From: Rhododendron vialii
Lineage: Eukaryota > Streptophyta > Magnoliopsida > Ericales > Ericaceae
Assembly (NCBI RefSeq): GCF_030253575.1
Contig: NC_080557.1
Location: 19,432,501 to 19,496,500 of the forward strand
DNA length: 64,000 nucleotides
Reading direction: 5' to 3'
Position 1 is the stretch's first letter. The number at the start of each line of letters is the position of its first letter. Shown piece after piece: positions 55,587-64,000 of the stretch. The position numbers and the translations under genes are program-made. Under the pieces are notes generated by a model. It was not told the DNA's origin. It saw nothing but the letters and a program-made list of their open reading frames with translations, and ran no database searches.

Positions 55587-55883
55587 TTCCAAATTTAGTG
55601 TTTTTACAATCAAATAAGTTGTGGTTATATAACATGGAGAATAAGTTTCCCTTGTTAACTTTTTCTTTTATAACTTGGGGAGTCTAGGCTAGATTACACT
55701 TTCTATTAGAGCAATTTTGTTCACCATAGCAAGGGTATGCTCATTTTGAGTCTCAGATAAACAAAATCATATATTTTAGCCAATAAAAAGTTTGAGTTCA
55801 ACTAGTATCAATAAACGTGACGGCAGGTAGTTGGAAGGATGAAAAGAAAACAATAAAAGGATAAAACGGGGTAAAAAGGGGTA

Positions 55884-57140
55884 TTTTGGTATACCTGGTA
55901 TACTACAAATTTGGTATCACCTCTTCACAAAAAATGTGACACTTGACAAACTGTAATTTATAATGACTTCAAGTGTAATTATTCCTCCTCAATTCATATT
56001 GGGTTTTTTTCTCGCACAAATGCCTCTTTGCACAAAAAAGCTAAACACCCCCTCCCCTTGCTCCTCTGCTATCCCTGCTAACCTCTTTGCTTTCTTCTCA
56101 TCCAATTTTTTTTATATTTCCAGCTCCAAATAAAAAATGATCCTTATTTTATCAATAGGTAACAACACGTTTCAAGGGTTTATTTTTTAAATTTTAATTT
56201 AAAGGTAAAGTATAAATTATGAGGATTTAAACCATTCCAAAAATTAAAAGGTCCGTAGTAAAATTTAATAGTAATAAAATTTCCAGTGAAAGCACAAAGA
56301 TTAAAAAAAAACTACAATAGCCAAAAATAAAACAAAAACTACAACCACTATATCATTTGTTGCCAAAAAAAAAGAGGCATTCCCTAGATATCTTGCTTGT
56401 TTAATTTCTGTGGTGGTAGCATTTCCACACCCATTAGCACTGATTCTTGACTCAACTACGGTATTGTATCTTCCTCAACTAGCAATCTCGTAAACCTGAA
56501 ATGCGGAGAATTAAACTTCGAATGTGAAGAAGAAATAAAGATCCCTTTTTGAAGTGGATATGGAAATGTAAAACAATTAGATGAGAAGAAAGCAAAGGAG
56601 AAACTGCAGTCGGCTAGCAAAGGAGTAATTTGGGGGAGGGGGGTTTTAGCTTTTAGCATTTGTGCGGGAAAAGGACAATTGTTTTAGGGCGCCGCTATTC
56701 GCAGCCCTTTATTTTCTCCCGTAGCCCACAACATTTCGGTAAATGGTTGTTGAAAATCATAAATAACATTTCGGTAAATTGCTGTTGAAAACAAGATTAT
56801 ATTTCGGTAACTACATGTCGAAAATATGTTCAACTTTCGGTAAACAACTGCCGAACATGCATTTTCGGTAAACATTTATTGAAAAAAATATTATATTTCG
56901 GTAATTGGATGCTGAAAATATATCTCAATTTCGGTAACTAACTGTCGAGTATAATTAAAAAAATTTAACGGGCTATGGGAGTAAATAGAGGGCTGCGAAT
57001 AGCAGCGCCTTTGTTTTAGCGCCAATATGAATTGAGAAGGTATAATCACAGGTGAAGTCCTTGTAAATTACAATTTGCCAAGTGTCACATTTTTTGTGAA
57101 GAAGGGATACCAAGTTTGTGGTATACTGGGTATACCAAAA
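55884..57140. mobile_element. TIR element with long inverted arms, containing a nested MITE
   Basis: About 125 bp at the left (TTTTGGTATACCTGGTATAC..., AAAAAATGTGACACTTG, TCAATTCATATTGG) is matched in inverted order at the right (57015-57140). A second element (56687-57010) sits just inside the right arm. Target duplications of the outer element were not clear. No transposase is present. Confidence 0.8.
56687..57010. mobile_element. Nested MITE, 324 bp, with TTTCGGTAA internal repeats
   Basis: Terminal arms GGGCGCCGCTATTCGCAGCC and (reverse complement of right end) AGGCGCTGCTATTCGCAGCC extend to about 40 bp. A direct repeat TTGTTTTAG flanks it (56679-56687 and 57011-57019); depending on the exact end, the duplication is 8 or 9 bp. 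The core is made of about seven units of about 40 bp starting TTTCGGTAA and ending near TGxxGAAAA. Confidence 0.88.
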
Positions 57141-57985
57141 AGTTTCTCCGAGATAGAACGCCAGGGATACAGCTAATCATCACCCGAGGTGTCTAACAAG
57201 GGATACAGAGCTGGATATACTCGCTACTCTAAAGAATCCACCTAAGAGATAAGAGTAAATAAGAAGATAAACTTCTTACTAGCCAAAAGAATTATTTTAC
57301 TATAAACACACAGCTAAGGATTTCATTCATAGCAAAGGAATATATAGGCTTTGGAACAACCCTCCAAGAATAGGAAAAAACACTTACATTTTCAAGAAAC
57401 AAATTAAAAAATACTTGACCATAGACTAATTGAAATATATGTTTGACTCTTGAAACTTAAAAAACATTTAGAAACTTAAAAAAAAACTTTTCGATCGACA
57501 CAATCATGACTTCTTGAATGACTTCAAGGACTTTGACCGGCATCAAAGCGCTTGATTCAATGTTTTTCTTTTTTAGTCAAGAATTTTAAAGAATAAATAT
57601 AAGCTACTAGACGAAGCATTTACCGATGTTCAATTGAACTAAAGTTTTGCATGGTCTCCCAACAAATGAATCTTGTCAAAATGAACGGTTATGATCATTG
57701 AAGCGAGATACATAATAAACATACCCTTGCCGAGGGTAAGCAAAATTATACTCCAAAAAAACTTAATTAAAGTCAGAATAAAGCCCAGTATTAAACTAGT
57801 TAAATGTTTTGACTTGATAGTATTAAATTCTCATATGTCGCGATCGCTAGAAATATATAAAAGTATATTTTTAATTTCTAAGATATGGAGATCAAATTTG
57901 TTGTGAGCACATTAAAAATTGCACATAGTCTCTGTGAGAAAGTAGTCAAATTACAACTTCACTTATTTCACTCTCACAATTAAGT
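57141..57985. other. AT-rich intergenic DNA
   Basis: No gene, repeat or element recognised. Confidence 0.5.
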
Positions 57986-57987
57986 TA

Positions 57988-58216
57988 CGTCCCATTTTCT
58001 TTAGACTTTTTTGATATTCGTGTTGTTCTTCAAACTCTTATATCTTCTAATATAAATCTCCAAAAATATGCAATATGGATCTTATTTGATAGTTCTCGAT
58101 TAGATTTATAATACAAAGTTTTCAAAATTATAATAAATATTATAAATTGAAAGATATAATGGTTTGAAAAATGATACGAATATCGAAAAAGACCAAAGAA
58201 AATGGGACGGAGGGAG
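57988..58216. mobile_element. Stowaway MITE with truncated left end
   Basis: Right end AAAATGGGACGGAGGGAG followed by TA. The left end begins CGTCCCATTTTCTTTAG after TA and lacks the outer CTCCCTC. Inner arms pair (TTTTTTGATATTCG and CGAATATCGAAAAA). Confidence 0.85.
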
Positions 58217-58480
58217 TATGACAATAGAACGAAAATTAATGTCAAAAGTGATATATCACATTATTAATTACACGTGTAATTAATGACTTCGAATGACCAA
58301 ACACCACAAAACATGCAGTTGTGAATTTCGTCATCTATTTACCTTTATAGAAAATTAGAGGCAGGTTCCCTTTTCTAGGTTTGGTTTGATCCCAACCCTG
58401 AATATTATTTCTGAACCTAAATTGACTCGGATATGTTGAATAAAGTCTTTTTTACCCCGTTCCAACTGAGACGAAGAAAA

Positions 58481-58810
58481 TCTCTTCTTCTCTCCTCCCT
58501 TCCTCTCTCTGCAACCATTCTCGCCATCTCCTCAGCATCGCTTCCGCTCTCACCCACTCCAATCTCCTCGTCTCTTTACCTCCTCCTATGCTGCCTCGCT
58601 CGCCGCCGCCACTGGCAACGGCACATCCGCCGCAATAGATGAAGGTCTCTTCTTCTCTCCTCCCTTCCTCTCTCTGCAACCATTCTCGCCATCTCCTCAG
58701 CATCGCTTCCGCTCTCACCCACTCCAATCTCCTCGTCTCTTTACCTCCTCCTCTGCTGCCTCGCTCGCCGCCGCCACTGGCAACGGCACATCCGCCGCCA
58801 TAGATGAAGG
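58481..58810. repeat. 165-bp perfect-type tandem duplication
   Basis: Copies 58481-58645 and 58646-58810 begin TCTCTTCTTCTCTCCTCCCT and end TAGATGAAGG, with very few differences. Since 165 is 55 codons, both strands keep open frames across it. It is GC-richer than its surroundings. Confidence 0.95.
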
Positions 58811-59030
58811 CAACGCCCAAGACGTAGATCGGTGACTTGCGCCGCTGTCAACTGTGGAGTCTACAATAGACTCGGATTCGGCAAAGTTGGAGAAAGAGTC
58901 GAAGTGCTTGAAAGGCAGGCAATCGAGGGTCATAGCCTTCGTATCTGTCCTCGTTGAAAGCCTGAGTTGTGGGGGCGGGTGAGTCATCGCTGAGTTGATT
59001 GAACGAGTCAGTGAAGAATGAAGAGGCCAT
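58715..59030 (-). pseudogene. Clathrin light chain-like N-terminal fragment, frameshifted
   Basis: From the ATG at 59030 one frame reads MASSFFTDSFNQLSDDSPAP, FNEDRYEGYDPRLP. Near 58920 the match moves to another frame as HFDSFSNFAESESIVDSTVD. A GYDPRLP...FDSFSNF string is characteristic of the N-terminus of many plant clathrin light chains (vesicle coat subunit). The coiled-coil heavy-chain-binding region is absent, and the sequence runs into the 165-bp duplication. It is a partial, broken copy, perhaps captured by a mobile element. Confidence 0.6.
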
Positions 59031-59269
59031 GGGTGTTGGAAATCTATTTGGTGCTTCAGTGCATTCAAAGTCAAGTGCATCATTTTGTTTGTATGTGTAG
59101 AGTTTGAATTCAACAAAAAATTTCTCTCACTAATTGATTACTGTACAAGGGAAAATAAGTGCGTCATTTTTTTTCTTTTCTTTTTCATTTTGCTTTTTGT
59201 GATGATAAAGTATATATAAGTTGGTTTTGGAAATTAGAATCTCTTTTTTATTACTTTTTTTTGTTTTTG

Positions 59270-60620
59270 TTCAATTTTTATTCGTGTGTGTATTTTCTAT
59301 GAGTACTGTGTATTTTTTTATGAGAAATATCTATGAGAATTGTGAATTTTCTATGAGAACTGTGTATTTTTCTATGAAAAATGTCTATGAGAACCATGTA
59401 TTTTTCTATGAAAACTGTGTATTTTCTATGAGATTTGTGTATTGTCCATGAGAACTGTAAATTTTCTATGAGAAATTTTTTTTTTTGAGAACTGTGTATT
59501 TCTATGAAAATTGTGTATTTTTCTATGAGAATCGGTATTGTTCGTGAGAACTGTGTATTTTTTATGAGAATTATGTCTTTTCTATGAGAACTGTGTATTT
59601 TAGTGTGTGGTGAGGTTATTTGAACTGTGTATTTACATTATTTTCTAGTTCACATAGCGTAGAGAACTGGTAGTTCTCATAAAATTGACTATGAGAATTA
59701 GCAGTTCTCATAATTCAATTCACATAGCCAGATCTCTATGAGAATTGAGCAGTTCTCTATGAGAATTGAGCAGTTCTCATAGAACTCGCTAAGAGAATTG
59801 ACAGTTAAAAATTCAATTCTAAATCAATTTATTTCCTATGTGAACTATTACTTTTTTACTTTGATTATTTTTTTAAGACATGGCGGTGAGAACATTTATA
59901 ACTATATTTGATTTTGATTGCCATTTTGTTTTTGTTTAATTTTCTTTCATGTGTGTATTTTCTATAAGAACTGTGAATTTTTCAATGAAAACTGCGTATT
60001 TTTCTATGAGAACTGTGTATTGTCCATGAGAATTGTCTATTAGAACCTCGTATTTTCTATGAGAACTATATATTTTTTATGAGAACTGTGTATTTTAGTG
60101 TGTGGTAAGACTATGTAAATTATGTATTTTTCAGTTCACATAGTTCAATTCTTATAACCAGTTCACAAAACTAGTTCTCTATGAGAATAGTCACTTCTCA
60201 TAGCCAATTCTCATAGAACTAACTATGAAAACCGGCAGTTCTCATAGAACTGACTATGAGAATTGGCAGTTTACATAGCCAGTTCTGATAGCTCAATTCA
60301 CATTGCCAATTCTCTATGAGAACTGAGCCGTTCTCATAGAACTGACTATGAGATTTGATAGTTCTCATAGCCAAGGATATTTTTGTCCGAAATAATATGA
60401 TTCAGGAATTGATTTTAAAAATATAGCTCTCATAACCTCTGTTCTCATGGGCATAGTTTATGAGTATTTTTGTCCAAAATAATATGTTAACTCGGGCTAT
60501 GTGAACTGGCGGGGATATTTTTGTCCGAAATATTATGTTAACTGGTTATGAGAATTGGCAGTTCTCATAACCAGTTCACATAGCCAAGGGTATTTTTGTC
60601 CGAAATAGTATGAGTCAGGA
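59270..60620. repeat. Degenerate minisatellite of palindromic CTATGAGAACTG units
   Basis: Dozens of variants of TCTATGAGAACTGTGTATTT dominate the first half. In the second half the inverse motif CAGTTCTCATAG alternates with it, so many hairpins such as TTCTCATAGAACTGACTATGAGAA-type arms can form. Longer repeats containing ATTTTTGTCCGAAATA occur from 60370 to 60610. No coding content. Confidence 0.85.
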
Positions 60621-60831
60621 GTTGATTTTAAAAATATAAATTTTATTAAAAATGGACATGTACACAAAAAGTTAAGAAAAATGGGCAAAATAGTAAAAAT
60701 GCATCAAAAGTCAAGAAAAATGACTGAAATAAAGAAGGAATATATTTGTCAGGACTAAATTAAGTCCGAACCTACTTTTTAAGGCTGGCCTCTAAATTCC
60801 CCTTACCTTTATCTGCTGTATAGGTTGAAGG

Positions 60832-60966
<135 letters not shown>

Positions 60967-61959
60967 GCATGCTTACGTCTTGATTTAATGTTGACTGATC
61001 ATTCGTGTCGTTGATGACAGGGTACGTATCAACAATATTCACTCCAGATATTACCATACACGAAGAAGTTTTTGTAAAGTACACGTTAAATGCAATTGTG
61101 ATGCATTGGGTCGAGACCGACACCGATCCACACCTCCTACGCATATGCAGATGTCATCCCGAAAGGGCATCACCACACAGTGATCAATTGCTACATGTTT
61201 TGTTCGCATATGTCAAAATCGTGGATACTCCCATGACTAGAAGTATCACGCGCCACATGATAAAGGTCATAATTAAATAGAGTCGTCACTTAGGCTGCAT
61301 TCAGTTGCTAGGAATGTTGTACCGGAAAGTTATTCTCAGGAAAAATTGTAAAGTGAAGTAAAGAAAAAAGAAATCTATTTTCCTATGAGTGTTCATTTGA
61401 CAATTTTTTTTTTAGGAAAACTAAAGTTTTGTAGTTCATTTGCCGAGAAAAGACACTTATGAGAAACTTCTTTATTTTAATTCCCATGACTAATTTTAAT
61501 TAAAAGTAACTTTGAGAGCTAAATAATAGGCTATCATATTTCAAAAATTAACACATACGGAAAATATATTTTATCTAATGCAAAGTCTCAACATGAAATG
61601 AAAAAATCGACTTGCAATTCCCTATTCAATTTGCTATATTCTGAATGGTCATGCAAATCCCCCACTTAAATCGATTGTCTCTGATAATCAACCGTACAAA
61701 TGAAGTTTAAAAAATAAGTATATGATAACTAAATAAATAAATATTAAACAACCGTGCTTGATTAATTGCCGATGCAAAAACTCACTAAAAATTAATTAGT
61801 ACAAAACCAAATTGAAAAATAATGACAAGATAAATAAATACTTCTAAAAAAAAAATAAACTACCAATCTTTTTCCACAACAACTATCTCAAAAAGCACCA
61901 TAGTAGTCGAAATTGTTGTTACTCACGTAAATCTCAAAGTGTTTTTCTAAGAACCTTAT

Positions 61960-62223
61960 TGTAACGATCCGCTCTATCTTTGTACAATATTGTCCGCTTT
62001 GGACGCTCAAAGCCAATAGACTTCCCAGTGAGGTCACCCATCCTTGGATTGCTCCAGGATGAGCACGCTTAACTACGAAGTTCCTATGCGCTTTGGCCCG
62101 CCCTCACGACTTTAAAAGGCCTTGTACAAGTAGGAGGGATCTTTTCTTATAAACCATGACTTGCCCCCTTCCGTCCAGACGCTTCCTGTAGTACCGCCAG
62201 CTACTGGAAAGCGGGGTGTCACA
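61960..62223 (-). repeat. Cassandra 3' LTR with 5S-like domain
   Basis: The minus strand starts TGTGACACCCCGC and ends GGATCGTTACA. The 5S-like part (about 62005-62090) reads AACTTCGTAGTTAAGCGTGC and later GGATGGGTGACCTCACTGGG, matching the 3' half of plant 5S rRNA including the internal promoter region. Confidence 0.93.
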
Positions 62224-62388
62224 ATCTACCCCCCTTAGGGATGCAACGTCCTCGTTGCACAGGCCTTACAACCTTCCCCTGGTGGCCATGGTGTGGCATT
62301 TAGTTCTGTACAGCACAATCAGTGTGCTTGTACCAGATTCTAGAGGTGGCCCCCACCATATAGACCAGGGTTATGCTCTGATACCATA

Positions 62389-62651
62389 TGTAACGATCCG
62401 CTCCATCTTTGTACAATATTGTCCGCTTTGGACACCCAAAGCCCATAGACTTCCCAATGAGGTCACCCATCCTTGGATTGCTCCAGGATGAGCACGTTTA
62501 ACTGCGAAGTTCCTATGCACTTTGGCCCGCCCTCACGGCTTTAAAAGGGCTTGTACAAGTAGGAGGGATTTTTTCTTATAACCATGACTTGCCCCCTTTC
62601 GTCCTAATGCTTCCTGCAGTACCGCCGGCCACTGAAAAGCGGAGTGTTACA
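62389..62651 (-). repeat. Cassandra 5' LTR with 5S-like domain
   Basis: Matches the other LTR with a small number of changes. The 5S-like part reads GCAGTTAAACGTGCTCATCC and GGATGGGTGACCTCATTGGG. The LTR end TGTAACACTCCGC differs slightly from the 3' LTR. Confidence 0.93.
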
Positions 62652-63109
62652 CTAATTCATATTTTTTTGGTATTCGCGTCATTTAATTTTTTTTTTTACC
62701 AGCCAATTATTTTGGCCCCACAATGGAGAAAACTTTTCCCATGACACAAAATCCTATACTTTTGGCCGGATCACTTTTGCAAGAAAGTAAATCTTGTAGG
62801 AAAACTTAAAAACGTGTTTCCCTTTACTTTCCTGCCAACTGAACACTACAAAAGTTATGGGAAAATTGATTTTTCCATCCTTTCCTGTACTTTCCTGGCA
62901 ACTGAACGAGGCCTTAGTTTAACAAAACTAAGAAAACAGGTAGAGATTATCTGGAAACGAAAGCCAAAAGTACAAAAAAGAAAAGATGTTGGGTACCTCT
63001 TTTTTGCTCAGCAGCGAGGCTGGCCCATAATTATTCAACATAGGATTACTAAATGCTTTATTCAATTCCACAAACAACTGATTATTAAGCCTTTAAACAA
63101 TTTAATAGG

Positions 63110-64000
63110 TGAGCCATGATAGTAAATAAATCGCATGCAACAAATAACAGAAAACTAAGCTGTCCCAACAAATAAATCTGCCGGCAGCGAATTGCTTTCG
63201 TGGCTAACAGATCCCACTGCATCTATGTACCAGCCGACCAATCGTAGTGGCAGCTGGTGTTTTTCTTCACACTAGAACATGAATAGTCACAACAGAACTA
63301 AGATAAAATGCTATGAATTAAAATACGTAAATAAATTAAACCATAGGCCATTTGGCCTCACAACTTTGATCCCTCAGTGACTTAATTGCTTGGATTGGGG
63401 GTGATTTCTCGAAACCCTAAGAGCTAGAGTGGGAACTTTGGGGTTGGATCACTCGGATTGTGGCTTCTCACGGGAAGTTAGACTTTTGTATAGGAGATAT
63501 GAGATATGATTTCTGCAGAGTTTCATGGTATGAGATGGGTGAATGAATGTTAATTTTGGAACCCTGAAGGCCTCTATTTATAGACAATGGGTGACTCACT
63601 CTGGGCAATCAAATGGCATGAATCAATAAGGAAGTTTAGGATTTTTGGAACTCTGTTCCAAAGTTATTTTCGTAGCCCCGAAGCAACGCTATATGGCTGC
63701 TAGGGTTTGAGCTCAGATCAAATGATGACAGAATATTCTAGAATTCTGGGCAAAACGATTTGGCGACCGAGGAAACAATCTCATGGAGAGATTTTGCTGT
63801 AAAGATTCCACAAGAGAAAGAAAGAAGTAGTAGCTGAGAGATGGATCTGGTGGCCAACAGATCAATTTAACCTGAAAAGTGTATTTCGTCTAGAAAGGCT
63901 TTTTGGCTTTGGATCGGGCTTCTAAGTGGCTAAAAGTACTCACAAAGTCCCTCGGGCTTATGAGAAGTCAATCACATATCCTTTTCATCATTAGGATGGT
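63110..64000 (-). repeat. Probable gypsy-type LTR, right end outside window
   Basis: A minus-strand TATA motif (GTCTATAAATAGAGGC, complement of about 63572-63588) sits in a layout like that of the 1-4368 LTRs: an A/T-rich left part, then GAAACCCTAAGAGC, then the TATA. No coding frame is present. The assignment rests on general appearance; a partner LTR would lie beyond the window. Confidence 0.35.

Larger units (their letters stand above)
61960..62651 (-). mobile_element. Cassandra TRIM retrotransposon, complete
   Basis: Two LTRs (61960-62223 and 62389-62651) flank 165 bp of internal DNA. On the minus strand the 5' LTR is followed after two bases by the tRNA-Met primer site TGGTATCAGAGC (complement of 62375-62386), and a purine tract with AAGGGGGGTAG precedes the 3' LTR. 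Each LTR contains a 5S rRNA-like segment, the diagnostic trait of Cassandra. Flanking pentamers CTTAT and CTAAT suggest a target duplication with one change. No proteins are encoded, so it must rely on other elements for movement. Confidence 0.95.
61293..62913. mobile_element. Non-autonomous PIF/Harbinger (Tourist-like) element with nested Cassandra
   Basis: Left end GGCTGCATTCAGTTGCTAGG and right end (reverse complement) GGCCTCGTTCAGTTGCCAGG are flanked by TTA on both sides (61290-61292 and 62914-62916), as expected for Harbinger insertions. Without the Cassandra insertion it would be about 0.92 kb. No transposase frame is present. Confidence 0.85.

Noticed and set aside
58452..58820. 122-codon frame with an internal repeat
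   Set aside because: It is open because the 165-bp duplication is a multiple of three; the composition is that of a GC-rich repeat and no known domain is present.
61960..62651. Functional 5S rRNA genes
   Set aside because: Only the 3' part of 5S is matched, embedded in LTRs with PBS and PPT, so these are Cassandra LTRs and not rRNA genes.

Overview
This window is nuclear DNA of a flowering plant, most likely a eudicot. It is AT-rich, full of (GA)n/(CT)n microsatellites, has GT-AG introns and carries the typical plant transposon families: Ty1/copia, Ty3/gypsy, Cassandra, hAT, Stowaway and Harbinger. The species cannot be told from the sequence. The invertase-inhibitor-like genes recall the Pla a 1 type of Platanus, but that alone does not place the genome.

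Only a handful of host genes are well supported. They are a purine permease (PUP family, minus strand, core 11667-12830), a two-exon mitochondrial acyl carrier protein (plus strand, 37363-37563 and 41449-41625), and a cluster of secreted invertase/pectin methylesterase inhibitor (PMEI-domain) genes, all on the minus strand. The cluster holds one pseudogene (about 43725-44260), two intact single-exon genes (47247-47780 and 49793-50356) and one gene split by a 1.47-kb insert or intron (52969-55023). The cluster grew by local segmental duplication, which also copied and inverted a piece of the acyl carrier protein gene near 48.3-48.5 kb. A frameshifted fragment resembling the N-terminus of a clathrin light chain lies at 58.8-59.0 kb.

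The rest is mostly mobile DNA. 1-4368: a coding-poor LTR element with 1.4-kb direct repeats, read on the minus strand. 4.5-10.5 kb: a Stowaway-like MITE, a non-autonomous hAT, a copia RNase H remnant split by an oligo(A)-tailed retroposon, and a tRNA-type SINE. 16368-28389: a minus-strand copia element nested with a solo LTR of its own family in the opposite orientation (17494-18301) and a 5-kb hAT transposon with a broken transposase (21131-26146). Each insertion has clean target-site duplications. 29.5-36 kb: gypsy-type LTR remnants. 51-58.5 kb: a series of foldback MITEs, one nested inside another. 59.3-60.6 kb: a minisatellite made of palindromic units. 61293-62913: a Harbinger-type element carrying a complete Cassandra TRIM whose LTRs contain 5S rRNA-like sequence. 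The right edge is probably part of another gypsy LTR.

The observation most worth following is the last PMEI gene. Its paralogues are uninterrupted, but its reading frame is split by a segment bounded by a perfect 10-bp direct repeat with AG|GT in its centre. Removing one repeat plus the segment restores an exact frame, which is the signature expected of a newly gained intron or of a transposon that can be spliced out.
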